NCBI RefSeq assembly: GCF_000368085.1 | Contig: NZ_KB849239.1 | Span: 1,330,269-1,394,268 of the forward strand | Source of the DNA: Acinetobacter nosocomialis NIPH 2119 | Lineage (GTDB): Bacteria > Pseudomonadota > Gammaproteobacteria > Pseudomonadales > Moraxellaceae | Direction of reading: 5' to 3' | Length of the DNA: 64,000 nucleotides | Part shown: piece by piece, positions 1-8,780 of the stretch | Position numbering within the stretch: the first letter of the stretch is position 1 | Layout: the number at the start of each line of letters is the position of its first letter | Made by a program: the position numbers and the translations under genes | The notes under the pieces: model-generated | What the model saw: the letters and a program-made list of their open reading frames with translations, nothing else | Told to the model about the DNA's origin: nothing | Database searches by the model: none

Positions 1-262
1 TTTGTTCTTTTCTCAAATGGTCAATATCTTTTCTAAGGCGTTTAATTTCCCAACCTTTTTGGAAAACTCGGAAAACTTGTACACCTAATAAAAGTCCAAC
101 TACAATTCCAAGCGCCAAGGTAAGCAACAATAATAAACCTAAACGCATTGCAGGAACTTGAGTAAATAATAAATCAACAGGAAGTTCTGTTGGGTTCTGC
201 AAAACAAGTGCTAAAGAATAGCCAAATACAATAATGAGTAATGCAATTAGAATATAACGCAT
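1..262 (-). CDS. lapA: LapA-domain (DUF1049) inner-membrane protein, partial
   Basis: Small membrane protein of the lipopolysaccharide assembly protein A type; in E. coli the LapA/LapB pair controls LPS synthesis by regulating LpxC turnover. The frame starts with ATG at 262 and runs off the left edge after 87 residues, so the C-terminus is not visible. Two hydrophobic segments (about residues 3-22 and 41-63) flank a short polar loop containing QNP, followed by a basic, probably coiled-coil stretch (KRLRKDIDHLRKE); this is the usual LapA layout. It lies 24 bp downstream of ihfB in the same direction, an arrangement common in gammaproteobacteria, where lapA/lapB follow ihfB. Family assignment is from layout and context; the symbol is by homology. 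Confidence 0.8.
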   Translation of the reverse strand, partial: MRYILIALLIIVFGYSLALVLQNPTELPVDLLFTQVPAMRLGLLLLLTLALGIVVGLLLGVQVFRVFQKGWEIKRLRKDIDHLRKEQ

Positions 263-286
263 AGGCACCCCACTTATGAGTTTTAT

Positions 287-589
287 TTATTTTCCAGATT
301 CATTCACTGCATCACGGAGTGCTTTACCTGGTTTAAAATGTGGAACAGCCTTAGCTGCAACATCTACTGACTTACCTGTTTTTGGGTTGCGACCAACTCT
401 AGGTTCACGGTGGTGTAAAGCAAAGCTACCAAAACCACGGATTTCAATACGATTGTCAGTCGAAAGAGCTTCGATCATTTGATCAATCATGATTTTAACC
501 GCTTCTTCCACCAATGGTTCAGCCAAGTGTGGATTTTTTAGCGCAATGCGTTCAATCAAATCAGACTTATTAAGAGCTTCAGTAGTCAT
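287..589 (-). CDS. ihfB: Integration host factor subunit beta
   Basis: One half of the IHF heterodimer, a nucleoid protein that bends DNA sharply at specific sites and assists recombination, replication initiation and sigma-54 promoters. The protein is 100 residues, within the normal range for the HU/IHF family. The DNA-binding arm is clear around residues 52-72 (GFGSF, then [12 protein letters not shown]), with the intercalating proline in RNPKTG. The start ATG at 589 has an AGG at a suitable distance. It lies downstream of rpsA, as in E. coli, but a strong hairpin at 648-687 separates the two, so ihfB may have its own promoter or receive only read-through. The lapA-like gene follows 24 bp later. 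Confidence 0.96.
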   Translation of the reverse strand: MTTEALNKSDLIERIALKNPHLAEPLVEEAVKIMIDQMIEALSTDNRIEIRGFGSFALHHREPRVGRNPKTGKSVDVAAKAVPHFKPGKALRDAVNESGK

Positions 590-647
590 CTACGACCTCG
601 TTATTTATTACTACTCTAAGTCGTTTGATAATAACCTGTTTAAATAC

Positions 648-687
648 AAAACGGTAGCGCAGTATGTTGAATACTACGCTACCGTTT
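648..687 (-). terminator. Hairpin between rpsA and ihfB
   Basis: A long inverted repeat (arms 648-665 and 671-687, one mismatch, 5-nt loop) follows the rpsA stop. On the minus strand the stem is followed by TTTTGTATTT. It looks like a rho-independent terminator or attenuator for rpsA, placed 59 bp upstream of the ihfB start. Confidence 0.75.
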
Positions 688-745
688 ACAGTAATTTGTA
701 TAAAAAGTACAATTTCGTTACATGAAACTGTACTTTGTTAACTTA

Positions 746-2419
746 TTACTTCATTTGTGCTTTGATCAAGTCACCAATAGTCTTAGGACCATTTTCTTGA
801 GAAGCTGATGCTGTACGTAAGTTAGCTACTGCTTCTTTCTCTTCAGCTTCGTCTTTCGCTTTGATAGACAAGTTGATAGAGCGAGATTTACGATCAACGT
901 TGATGATTTTAGCTTCAACTTCTTGACCAACTTCTAAGAATTTAGTTGCATCTTCAACGCGGTCACGGTTGATTTCAGAAGCTTTAAGAGTAGCTTCTAC
1001 TTCGTCAGCCAACTTAACAGTTGCGCCACGAGCATCAACTGCAGTCACAGTACCTTTAACTAAAGCACCACGTTCGTTAGCAGCTAAGAAATCATTGAAC
1101 GGATCGCTGTTCAATTGCTTGATACCAAGGCTGATACGGTTACCTTCAGCATCTACAGACAAGATAACTGCTTCAACAGTGTCACCTTTCTTGTAACGAC
1201 GGATAGCTTCTTCGCCTTGTTCGTTCCAAGAAATATCAGACAAGTGAACTAGACCGTCGATACCGCCATTTAAACCAATGAAGATACCAAAGTCAGTGAT
1301 AGACTTGATTGTGCCTGAAACTTTTTCGCCTTTCTCGTGAGACTTAGCAAACTCTTCCCATGGGTTAGCACGAGTTTGTTTGATACCAAGGCTGATACGA
1401 CGACGTTCTTCGTCAACTTCAAGAACCATAACATCAACTTCGTCACCGATCTGAACAACTTTAGATGGGTGGATGTTTTTGTTAGTGTGGTCCATTTCAG
1501 AAACGTGTACTAAACCTTCAACGCCTTCAGCGATTTCAGCGAAACAACCGTAGTCAGTTAAGTTAGTAACACGTGCTTTAACGATAGAACCTTTAGGGTA
1601 ACGGCTCATGATCGCTAACCATGGATCTTCGCCTAATTGTTTAAGGCCTAAAGATACGCGGTTACGTTCACGGTCAAATTTAAGTACTTTAACAGTAACT
1701 TCTTGACCAACTTCAACAACTTCTGAAGGGTGCTTGATACGCTTCCAAGCCATATCTGTGATATGAAGAAGACCATCAATACCGCCAAGATCAACGAATG
1801 CACCGTAATCAGTAAGGTTCTTGATAGTACCTGTAACTGTTTGACCTTCTTCAAGTTGAGCAAGTAATGCTTCACGGTCAGCAGAAGATTCAGCTTCCAT
1901 AACAGCACGACGAGATACAACAACGTTGTTACGTTTAGCATCAAGTTTGATTACTTTAAACTCTAACTCTTTACCTTCAAGATGAGTAGTGTCACGGATA
2001 GGACGAGTGTCAACTAATGAACCTGGTAAGAACGCACGAACAGGACCGATGTCAACAGTGAAACCGCCTTTAACTTTACCAGAGATAACACCAGTAACGA
2101 TTTCGCCATCTTCAAAGATTTTTTCAAGTTTAGTCCAAGTTTCAGCACGTTTAGCTTTTTCACGTGATAAAACTGTTTGACCCATACCGTTGTCAAGAGC
2201 TTCAACAACTACGTCAACAGTGTCACCAACCTGAACTTCAAGTTCACGTTGTTCATTTAAAAATTCAGCACGGTCAACAATGCCTTCTGATTTAAGGCCA
2301 GTGTCAACAGTAACCCAGTCGCTATCGATGTTTACAACAACACCTTGGATGACTGCACCCTTTTCAACGTTGAGGTTTAATTCACTTTCTTCAAAGAGGG
2401 CTGCAAAAGATTCGGTCAT
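746..2419 (-). CDS. rpsA: 30S ribosomal protein S1
   Basis: Largest ribosomal protein; it binds mRNA leaders on the 30S subunit and is needed to initiate on structured or weak-SD messages. At 557 residues it matches the six-domain S1 of gammaproteobacteria. Repeated S1/OB-fold units are visible, each with a variant of a G-x-(F/V)-V-D-(L/I)-G strand pair (for example [17 protein letters not shown] and [18 protein letters not shown]), and each unit ends with an (R/N)-x-(I/V)-S-L-G or S-L-S-I-K stretch. The start is ATG at 2419, with an AGG 6 nt upstream. cmk lies immediately upstream, the conserved cmk-rpsA-ihfB order. S1 usually represses its own translation through its leader; that is family knowledge and is not visible here. 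Confidence 0.98.
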   Translation of the reverse strand: MTESFAALFEESELNLNVEKGAVIQGVVVNIDSDWVTVDTGLKSEGIVDRAEFLNEQRELEVQVGDTVDVVVEALDNGMGQTVLSREKAKRAETWTKLEKIFEDGEIVTGVISGKVKGGFTVDIGPVRAFLPGSLVDTRPIRDTTHLEGKELEFKVIKLDAKRNNVVVSRRAVMEAESSADREALLAQLEEGQTVTGTIKNLTDYGAFVDLGGIDGLLHITDMAWKRIKHPSEVVEVGQEVTVKVLKFDRERNRVSLGLKQLGEDPWLAIMSRYPKGSIVKARVTNLTDYGCFAEIAEGVEGLVHVSEMDHTNKNIHPSKVVQIGDEVDVMVLEVDEERRRISLGIKQTRANPWEEFAKSHEKGEKVSGTIKSITDFGIFIGLNGGIDGLVHLSDISWNEQGEEAIRRYKKGDTVEAVILSVDAEGNRISLGIKQLNSDPFNDFLAANERGALVKGTVTAVDARGATVKLADEVEATLKASEINRDRVEDATKFLEVGQEVEAKIINVDRKSRSINLSIKAKDEAEEKEAVANLRTASASQENGPKTIGDLIKAQMK

Positions 2420-2523
2420 GATATACCTGATAAAGTCAGCGGTCTTGGATCAGACAAGGCCGGTTTAGTTAAGTATCAACATAGTCTTTATAGACTGATC
2501 AAGCTATGCGTCAACTGATAATC

Positions 2524-3210
2524 TTAGTTGCTAATAGTACGGCTATTGACATAATCAACCATTAACTTAAATACTTGATCGATCGTTAATTCCGAACTAT
2601 CAATGATATAAGCATCTGCGGCTGGCTTGAGAGGAGCTACTTCCCGCTCCATATCTCTTTTGTCACGCGCTTGTATATTAGCTAAAATGTCGTTTATTTT
2701 AGCATCTAGCCCCATGCCCTGCAACTGTTTTACTCTTCGCTCAGCACGAGACTCTGCCGATGCTGTCAGGTAAATTTTTGCATTCGCTTCAGGGAAAATT
2801 GATGTTGCCATATCTCGGCCATCTGCCACTAAACCAGGAGTTTGCGCAAAGGCTCTTTGACGCTCAAAAAGTGCTTGTCTGAGCTCTGGTATTGCTGCAA
2901 CTTTAGAAGCATATTCTCCAACTCGCTCTGTACGGATGGTTTGTGATACATCTTCTCCATCAAGGAAAACCAATGTTCCCTCTGCTGAAGTTTCAAACTT
3001 GATATTAAGCTGACGAGCATATTTCACACACTCATCTAAATGGCTATCTAATTTTTCTAACAAATCATGTTTATGTAATGACAACCCTAACAAACGATAC
3101 AAAGCGCCAGAGTCAAGTAAATGAAATTGATAATAAGCAGCAAGTTTTGCCGCTAATGTTCCTTTACCCGAACCACTCGGACCATCAATAGTAATAATTT
3201 GAACTGTCAT
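2524..3210 (-). CDS. cmk: Cytidylate kinase
   Basis: Phosphorylates CMP and dCMP to the diphosphates using ATP in the cytoplasm, recycling nucleotides from RNA turnover. The P-loop GPSGSGKGT is at residues 9-17, and the CMP-binding region [13 protein letters not shown] sits in the middle, both typical of bacterial Cmk. I chose ATG at 3210 (228 residues): the frame can extend to a TTG at 3231, but that would add seven residues with no counterpart before the conserved [13 protein letters not shown] start and would run into the end of the upstream SRPBCC gene. A GAGAG precedes the chosen ATG. cmk is the first gene of the conserved cmk-rpsA-ihfB block. Confidence 0.95.
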   Translation of the reverse strand: MTVQIITIDGPSGSGKGTLAAKLAAYYQFHLLDSGALYRLLGLSLHKHDLLEKLDSHLDECVKYARQLNIKFETSAEGTLVFLDGEDVSQTIRTERVGEYASKVAAIPELRQALFERQRAFAQTPGLVADGRDMATSIFPEANAKIYLTASAESRAERRVKQLQGMGLDAKINDILANIQARDKRDMEREVAPLKPAADAYIIDSSELTIDQVFKLMVDYVNSRTISN

Positions 3211-3220
3211 TGAACTCTCA

Positions 3221-3661
3221 CTAAGAAGCAAATGCTTTAGCTAATCTCGAAAAGCCTAGTGTAATCGCTAGTTTTAGCTGTGCAAGAATTAATTTACTTA
3301 CAACAGGAGCTTTTGCCGTTAATTCGATACGATAAGTAACCAAAGTAATATATGGAGTTATTTCAGAAAACTCGATACGACCTAAATGGTGCTTAACTAA
3401 GGGATTATCAATCAATTTATATTCAATACGCTTGTTTTCTTCGAGATAAGTGATTTCTTCTTTAAGTGGTTTAATCGTACCGAACCCCATACGACGAACA
3501 GAACCAACCCCATCGGGTCTTTCAGGATCTACTGAGTCTTTTACCCGTACAACTTGTAATGGAGCAAATGCCTTATTGTAAGTTGCATGTCTAGAAAGCA
3601 GGTTAAATACATCACTAAGAGGAGCATTAAATTCTTTTTGTATAGTAATTACATTACGCAT
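3221..3661 (-). CDS. SRPBCC (START-like) family protein
   Basis: A 146-residue protein with the pattern of the SRPBCC/polyketide-cyclase fold: an N-terminal beta strand with [13 protein letters not shown] (the helix-grip opening), alternating beta strands in the middle, and a long C-terminal helix (residues about 118-146). Members bind hydrophobic ligands or act as small cyclases; no ligand or catalytic residue can be assigned here. It lies 10 bp upstream of cmk on the same strand and may be co-transcribed with it. The start ATG at 3661 is the first in frame. Function unknown; I would call it only a lipid-binding-fold protein. Confidence 0.75.
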   Translation of the reverse strand: MRNVITIQKEFNAPLSDVFNLLSRHATYNKAFAPLQVVRVKDSVDPERPDGVGSVRRMGFGTIKPLKEEITYLEENKRIEYKLIDNPLVKHHLGRIEFSEITPYITLVTYRIELTAKAPVVSKLILAQLKLAITLGFSRLAKAFAS

Positions 3662-3730
3662 GAAAGTTCCTTATTTAAATAAATCATGTCAATGAAACGG
3701 CGTTAGTTTGCCATATCCACATGACATTTT

Positions 3731-4234
3731 TTAATCATTTAAGGACGATTTTTGTTGCTTCTCTTGTTTCTTTTGTTCACGTCTTTGCTTAAAAAAAAGA
3801 CTTAACTGCTGAGCACATTTTTCATGTAAACATCCCTGCTCAAAAGTAAATTTATGGTTGTAATAACCATTTTCTAATAATTGACGTGTACTCACTAGTG
3901 AGCCCGCTTTAGGCTCTACTGTTCCAAATACAACGTGTTTAATTCTTGCATGTACCAAAGCTCCCACACACATTGTGCATGGCTCAAGCGTAACGTACAA
4001 AGTCGCGTCTTCTGGTAAACGATAATTTTTTAATAATTGGCAAGCCGAACGAATAGCTTGAACTTCTGCATGCGCTGTAGGATCAGATAAACCAATTGGA
4101 GCATTAAAACCAGCTCCAATTAACTTATTTTGGCTTACAATTACAGCCCCAACAGGAATTTCCCCCTGCTCGGCCGCTAATTCAGCTTGCTCGTAAGCAA
4201 GCTGCATCCAATACTCATCACTAAATTTAGACAT
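3731..4234 (-). CDS. tadA: tRNA adenosine(34) deaminase
   Basis: Converts A34 to inosine in the wobble position of tRNA-Arg(ACG), allowing it to read CGU, CGC and CGA; essential in most bacteria. The cytidine-deaminase-fold zinc site is intact: HAE at residues 55-57 (zinc His and catalytic proton-shuttle Glu) and PCTMC at 85-89 (two zinc Cys). The N-terminus has the typical YWMQLAYEQAELA helix. Length is 167 residues, normal for TadA, with a Lys/Gln-rich C-terminal tail (EQKKQEKQQK) that probably lies outside the fold. It follows the enoyl-CoA hydratase-type gene by 6 bp, so the two are likely co-transcribed. Confidence 0.95.
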   Translation of the reverse strand: MSKFSDEYWMQLAYEQAELAAEQGEIPVGAVIVSQNKLIGAGFNAPIGLSDPTAHAEVQAIRSACQLLKNYRLPEDATLYVTLEPCTMCVGALVHARIKHVVFGTVEPKAGSLVSTRQLLENGYYNHKFTFEQGCLHEKCAQQLSLFFKQRREQKKQEKQQKSSLND

Positions 4235-4240
4235 TATTTA

Positions 4241-5365
4241 TTATGACACTACACCATACTGTCTAAGTAATGCATTCCAGCTATCAATAGTCGTAATTGG
4301 TGGGTCATCGGCCAAAATACCTCTTAATGTGAGGTCTTCACAGGCTTTCCACTCTGGCGATAAATCTTTATCGACTAAACGTGCACGCACACCTTCCACA
4401 AAGTCAGGGTGGCGAATTTTCCATTCAGAAATTTGCGCTTCCAGATCAAAAACTTCGTCCCAAGAATGAACTTGTTTACCCCATTGCCATAACAACCAAG
4501 TAATCGCTGCTGTACTTGGCGAACCCTTTTGTAAGTTTTCACTAGCTTGACGCAACCAATCACTGCTTGCATCGCGTAAGCTTACAATCGCCTGATAGTC
4601 TTGTTCAAAACTTGAACCACGACAAACGCTATGGATAACGTCTAAAGAATTTTGCAATGGTCCTGCTGCAACCGGACGGTGCAAACTATTTAAAGTATCG
4701 TCAATCGCACGGAAATCACCTGCAGGATAGTGAGCCCAATTAATATTCAATACTTTTTGCAGAACATTATCACGTTGTGCTTCGCAAATATGCGTCGCCC
4801 AACCAATGCTGTAGGCCCCAGCGGCAGTCATGATAGAACCCGTCAAACCGGTAAATAAACCAATTTGCCCACGGTCAGCAAGGAAACGGCTTGCACCTAC
4901 ATCTGGGTATAAGCCAATATTAATTTCAGGCATTGCCAAACGTGAATACGGTGTAACTAAGCGGAAAGGCGCAGCCATAAACAAGCCTAAACCGCCGCCC
5001 ATTACATAACCTTCGCCCCATACAACAACTGGTTTTGCATAATTATGCAAAAGTAAATCCAAAGCATATTCTTGCTGGAAAAACTTATTTGCTGTTTCTA
5101 CTTCTTGATTAATGACCAGCTGACGTAATTTGCGTACATCTCCGCCTGCACAAAAAGCTTTTGGTGTTGTCGAGTCCAACCAAATTGCTTTTACTCGCTC
5201 ATCATCACGGAAGTCTTCAAATACTCGTAATAAAGCCGTTACGATTGATTCATCTAAAGCATGTAATGATTTAGGTCGATTCAAACGTACTATACGCCAA
5301 CCATTTTTCGCTTCTTCAACTACCAAATCCGGATGATAGCTATTTACATTGGGAGAGTTCATCAT
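4241..5365 (-). CDS. Enoyl-CoA hydratase/isomerase family, 3-hydroxyisobutyryl-CoA hydrolase type
   Basis: A 374-residue crotonase-fold protein. The oxyanion-hole segments are FCAGGDVRKL (71-80) and GYVMGGGLGL (119-128), followed by PEINIGLYPDVGASRF (146-161), which is characteristic of the 3-hydroxyisobutyryl-CoA hydrolase branch; that branch is longer (about 350-385) than ordinary enoyl-CoA hydratases (about 260). The likely reaction is hydrolysis of 3-hydroxyisobutyryl-CoA in valine breakdown, but the substrate cannot be fixed from sequence and no other valine genes are nearby. Two adjacent ATG codons (5365, 5362) are possible starts; its start overlaps the ung stop by 4 bp, implying translational coupling. 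Confidence 0.82.
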   Translation of the reverse strand: MMNSPNVNSYHPDLVVEEAKNGWRIVRLNRPKSLHALDESIVTALLRVFEDFRDDERVKAIWLDSTTPKAFCAGGDVRKLRQLVINQEVETANKFFQQEYALDLLLHNYAKPVVVWGEGYVMGGGLGLFMAAPFRLVTPYSRLAMPEINIGLYPDVGASRFLADRGQIGLFTGLTGSIMTAAGAYSIGWATHICEAQRDNVLQKVLNINWAHYPAGDFRAIDDTLNSLHRPVAAGPLQNSLDVIHSVCRGSSFEQDYQAIVSLRDASSDWLRQASENLQKGSPSTAAITWLLWQWGKQVHSWDEVFDLEAQISEWKIRHPDFVEGVRARLVDKDLSPEWKACEDLTLRGILADDPPITTIDSWNALLRQYGVVS

Positions 5366-6075
5366 GCGTCCAATTGCCAGTCTATGGGCTCAATGCCATG
5401 TTGTTTCAAATATTGATTTGTTTTTGAAAACACTTTGCAACCAAAAAAACCACCACGATTAGCCGCAAGTGGTGATGGATGTGCAGCAGTTAAAACTAAG
5501 TGTTTTTCTCTATTTATACGTTGCCCTTTACGTTGTGCATAAGCACCCCATAAAATAAAAACAATGTGCTCGCGTTGTTCATTTAAGACATCAATTACTG
5601 CGTCAGTAAACTCTTCCCAACCTTGTTTTTGATGTGATGTGGGCTGTCCTGCTTCTACAGTAAGTACACTGTTTAATAAAAGTACACCTTGCTCGGCCCA
5701 TTTGGTTAAATCACCATGACGCGAAATTGGTACACCTAAATCTGTATTTAATTCATGAAAAATATTACGTAAAGATGGAGGTAATGCAACCCCTCTTTGT
5801 ACAGAGAAACTTAAGCCATTTGCCTGATTCGGTCCATGATATGGATCTTGCCCTAAAATCACGACTTTTACACGATCTAAAGGTGTAATATTTAACGCAT
5901 TAAAAATTTGTTTACTAGGTGGATATATTGTTTTTTGAGCCTGCTTCTGTTGAAACAGGAAGTCTCGCAAACTATCCATGTAAGGACTCAGCAAAAATGG
6001 AGTTAATGATCTTTTCCAGCTTTCTTCTAATTGAACTTTACTGAGTTTGTCTTGCTGTTGCTCAGTTAATTGCAT
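5362..6075 (-). CDS. ung: Uracil-DNA glycosylase
   Basis: Removes uracil from DNA after cytosine deamination or dUTP incorporation, starting base-excision repair. The family-1 motifs are present: the water-activating loop GQDPYH at residues 75-80 with catalytic Asp77, and the DNA-intercalation loop starting HPSPLAA at about 199. I placed the start at ATG 6075 (237 residues) rather than the earlier in-frame ATG at 6084: the AGGAT directly abuts the earlier codon but sits at a normal Shine-Dalgarno distance from the later one. The gene overlaps the downstream crotonase gene by 4 bp. Confidence 0.96.
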   Translation of the reverse strand: MQLTEQQQDKLSKVQLEESWKRSLTPFLLSPYMDSLRDFLFQQKQAQKTIYPPSKQIFNALNITPLDRVKVVILGQDPYHGPNQANGLSFSVQRGVALPPSLRNIFHELNTDLGVPISRHGDLTKWAEQGVLLLNSVLTVEAGQPTSHQKQGWEEFTDAVIDVLNEQREHIVFILWGAYAQRKGQRINREKHLVLTAAHPSPLAANRGGFFGCKVFSKTNQYLKQHGIEPIDWQLDA

Positions 6076-6125
6076 TAATGTCATCCTAGATCAATTTTCA
6101 TTTCTACAAACAAAAGGACGTTAAC

Positions 6126-6722
6126 TTACACTTCTACTTGTAAGTTAACATGTGGATTCTGAAACTTAATCCCTTGTTTTAAATTTTCATACATTTTTGG
6201 ATCAGTCCATTCAGATTGAACTTGTTCTGAGAAAACAATACCTTCAAGGTTTAGTAGTCCCATTTGTTCATTTTGAATATCTTCAAGAAAACTTTGGGCA
6301 TACCCTGTATCAGTTTCATGAACAATCACTGAATAAACTTCAACATCACCTTCCCCATTTTGGGTAATGGTTGATTTTAATACTTGCTGAGCTAGATAGA
6401 AGAAAATACGAGAAAATTGCTCGGCAGATGGAGACACTGGTAAAGAAATCCAACGTGCACTAAAAGTTTTACAAGCATCGATATATTGTGGATCATCTTT
6501 TTCCCAGAAACAAATCGCATGATCAAAACTATCAAAAAGGTCCTTAATCACACCTTTTAATAGTCCAAAATCATATACCATTTGTCCATGATCTAATTTC
6601 GAAGCTTTAAGTAATAACTCGACTTTATAACTGTGCCCATGAATCGATCGCTTACAACGATCTGATGTACAGTTACGTACTACATGTGCATTTTCAAACT
6701 TAAATAACTTACGAATTAACAT
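6126..6722 (-). CDS. queD: 6-carboxy-5,6,7,8-tetrahydropterin synthase (QueD-like)
   Basis: Converts 7,8-dihydroneopterin triphosphate to carboxytetrahydropterin, the second step toward preQ0 and queuosine. Zinc ligands are visible as His13 (FENAHVV), His28 and His30 (SIHGHSY). Cys23 lies five residues before the first histidine of HGH, close to the catalytic Cys of E. coli QueD. Later DHAICF and HETDTGYA match the second half of the active site. At 198 residues it is much longer than E. coli QueD (about 120); the extra length sits mainly in the second half. queG, a later enzyme of the same pathway, lies at 60.2 kb. A pterin synthase with another role is possible. Confidence 0.85.
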   Translation of the reverse strand: MLIRKLFKFENAHVVRNCTSDRCKRSIHGHSYKVELLLKASKLDHGQMVYDFGLLKGVIKDLFDSFDHAICFWEKDDPQYIDACKTFSARWISLPVSPSAEQFSRIFFYLAQQVLKSTITQNGEGDVEVYSVIVHETDTGYAQSFLEDIQNEQMGLLNLEGIVFSEQVQSEWTDPKMYENLKQGIKFQNPHVNLQVEV

Positions 6723-6951
6723 GTGCCAAATCGATCATTCCTTCTAAGAACATTATTATAAAGCAAAAGATAAAAACTTCGCACCACTTTTCAAATAGAA
6801 ACAATTAGCAAAAAGTATGATAAGAGATGTGAAGGAATTTTGAAGATATTGATTTTTACTTTAAATATTGTCTATACAGAAATATGACCTCATCCCTTTT
6901 ATTAATAAGCTTCAAGTATTACAGACTTAGGAAAAATATCAATAAATTTAT

Positions 6952-7911
6952 TTAGTTAAATGGAGCCAAACTCCTTGAGTAGACATATACTTGCTTATCT
7001 TTTCGCATTAAGGCGCTAGTAAACTGGCGCTTCCTATTGTTTAGAACAACTTCAATTTGAGCTTGAAAGAAGTTAGATTTAACATCAATAAGACCACTTG
7101 CCTGCTTTTTCTTTTGACTATCAACCGCTGAAAAAGCACTCAATTGCCACAATTCATCAACATTTTGGAAGAACTTTAAATTTTGCTGTCGCGCCTGTAA
7201 TTCTTTTTCGATCGCTCCAACATCTAGTTTTTCATCAATACTTGCTAAAACCAATGGTGAAGCAGTATTGATGTTTAATTTCGTATTTTCTGGCAAAGCA
7301 GAAATATATGGGGCGATCAAATCATATTTTTTCCCATCAAAGCCTCTAACTAGCTTTAACTCTTCAATACGGTGAAATTTAGTATTCGCAGCCATATAGC
7401 TAGGATCTAAGCCTTGATAATAACTACTTTCTGCTCCCATTGGTCCAGCTGGCTCATCATTTGGGTCTTGCCAATCAATCACAGCCTGACTTAGCTCAGC
7501 AGGTAAACCTACTCGCACAAGCAAACGTTCAAACCAACTTTTAGCATCTTCATTTACCATACCTTCCCCATTGGTCAAATTATTTAAGTTAAATTTCCCC
7601 GACTCATCAAGCAAACGCCCTGAGACAGAACCATCTTCTACTGGGAACGGTGGCATAGGTTGTGCCCATGTCTCTTTTAAATGATCTACTCCACCCGCAT
7701 TATTTGCATCTTGAATTAATAACTCCGAGAAAAAAGCTTCTGCACTTTTTGCATAGAGCAAAGATTGATTTTGACGCATTAAATAAGCTGTATTTTCCAT
7801 AGTATTATTTTGATGTTTGGCAATAGAAGCAGCTAAAATTGTAGCCAAGGCAACCATAATAAGTATTGTCAGTAAAGCGACACCCTGTTGGTGCTTATAA
7901 TTTTTAAACAT
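6952..7911 (-). CDS. gspK: Type II secretion minor pseudopilin GspK
   Basis: Large minor pseudopilin that caps the tip of the type II secretion pseudopilus with GspI and GspJ. The 319-residue protein begins with a short basic leader ending QQG (residue 10), followed by a hydrophobic helix (VALLTILIMVALATILAA). The mature protein lacks the Glu at position +5 that other pseudopilins have; that is normal for GspK and fits its role as the terminal subunit. The inserted alpha domain and the SAM-like region (for example ELSQAVIDWQDPNDEP) are typical of the family. It is the last gene of gspH-I-J-K and shares one base with gspJ (the gspJ stop and the gspK ATG). No terminator is obvious in the 229 bp that follow. 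Confidence 0.93.
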   Translation of the reverse strand: MFKNYKHQQGVALLTILIMVALATILAASIAKHQNNTMENTAYLMRQNQSLLYAKSAEAFFSELLIQDANNAGGVDHLKETWAQPMPPFPVEDGSVSGRLLDESGKFNLNNLTNGEGMVNEDAKSWFERLLVRVGLPAELSQAVIDWQDPNDEPAGPMGAESSYYQGLDPSYMAANTKFHRIEELKLVRGFDGKKYDLIAPYISALPENTKLNINTASPLVLASIDEKLDVGAIEKELQARQQNLKFFQNVDELWQLSAFSAVDSQKKKQASGLIDVKSNFFQAQIEVVLNNRKRQFTSALMRKDKQVYVYSRSLAPFN

Positions 7912-8780
7912 TATGAGCCACCTTGTGGGGAAAGCGATAAATTACTTTGATTTAAGCTATAGATCCATTCATAACTTACTCCTGCTACAGTAAGTTGAAT
8001 TTTTATTCCTTTCGGTAATTTTTTCAATTCGTTAGGCTTTGTTGGATCAATATTAACCTCAGGCCACTTTGTTACCTCTTGCGGAGTCAAAACCATAATC
8101 TGATATTGGTCAACCTGACTTAGCAAGGTACTCGATAAAGGTTGCTCATTATTCGAAGTATTCAAATTTGTATATTTAAGACGATATAATTTTTTTTGGT
8201 CTGCATCATAACGATATTCAATTCGTTCAAACGGTGATAAACCTTGTTTTAAAGGATCCGTTACACCTGCTTTGCTAAAACGCAGAATTTGATTATCAAT
8301 TTCTAAAGCTGGATGAAGTTGGCCACCTTGATTTGCAGATAAAGGAATAATTTGCAGACTATCACGAAGAATTTGTTGATAAGCATCTTGTAACTCAAAC
8401 AAATGCACTTCATGTTCAGCATTACGGTCACGAACTTTAAGCAAGTAATCGAAAATTTTCCACCCCAATAAGGATAAGACCGCAAAGATAGCAATCGCAA
8501 CTAACAATTCAACCAACGTAAATCCTGAGCGAGGATTAACAAAGCGAAGCTTTGTCCAAGCGCAAGATGAAGAGCAATGCTCTGAATAGCCAGTCGACAC
8601 ACCACCTGATCGCGCCGCAAGACGAGAAACCATGTTTCGAGTGTGATGCTCTCTAAAGCGAAGCTTTGTCTGAGCGTAAGACGAAGAGCTATGCCCAGAG
8701 TAGTCAGTCGGAATAACACCCGACTGAGCTCTAAGATGAGAAGCAATGCTTTGAATTCGAAAATTCTTATTTTTTATCAT
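7911..8780 (-). CDS. gspJ: Type II secretion minor pseudopilin GspJ with 86-residue repeat-bearing leader
   Basis: Minor pseudopilin of the GspI-J-K tip complex. The prepilin signature RSG|FTLVELL is intact, with cleavage after Gly86 and Glu at +5 (residue 91), followed by a hydrophobic helix. Prepilin leaders are usually 5-25 residues; here 86 residues precede the site. They consist largely of two imperfect copies of a 38-residue unit (residues 12-42 and 50-80, each ending TKLRF), encoded by a tandem 114 bp DNA repeat at 8541-8768. ATG 8780 overlaps the gspI stop (TAATG), which supports this start; the only other in-frame ATG before the signature, at codon 50, would still give a 37-residue leader without a clear ribosome site. 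The mature part (about 200 residues) is normal for GspJ. Confidence 0.9.
   Translation of the reverse strand: MIKNKNFRIQSIASHLRAQSGVIPTDYSGHSSSSYAQTKLRFREHHTRNMVSRLAARSGGVSTGYSEHCSSSCAWTKLRFVNPRSGFTLVELLVAIAIFAVLSLLGWKIFDYLLKVRDRNAEHEVHLFELQDAYQQILRDSLQIIPLSANQGGQLHPALEIDNQILRFSKAGVTDPLKQGLSPFERIEYRYDADQKKLYRLKYTNLNTSNNEQPLSSTLLSQVDQYQIMVLTPQEVTKWPEVNIDPTKPNELKKLPKGIKIQLTVAGVSYEWIYSLNQSNLSLSPQGGS
8541..8768. repeat. Tandem imperfect 114 bp repeat inside gspJ leader
   Basis: Two copies start with the same 16-17 bases at 8541 and 8655 (AAAGCGAAGCTTTGTC) and stay alignable for about 105 bp. The spacing of 114 bp is a multiple of three, so the gspJ frame is kept. Each copy opens with a small hairpin (AAAGC-GAA-GCTTT); copy 1 has a second one (AGAGC-AAT-GCTCT). 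The segment is more GC-rich than its surroundings, and no further copy occurs in this window. It looks like an inserted and duplicated dispersed element rather than native gspJ sequence. Confidence 0.85.

Noticed and set aside
2156..2171. TTTTTCACGTGATAAA, a 13/16 match to the parS consensus
   Set aside because: It lies inside the conserved rpsA coding sequence, and a match of this quality is near chance expectation for a 64 kb window.
8501..8746. Alternative open frames through the gspJ repeat (81 codons, minus strand, other frame)
   Set aside because: They exist because the repeat lacks stop codons in several frames; they have no start signals or family match, while the gspJ frame is coupled to gspI.
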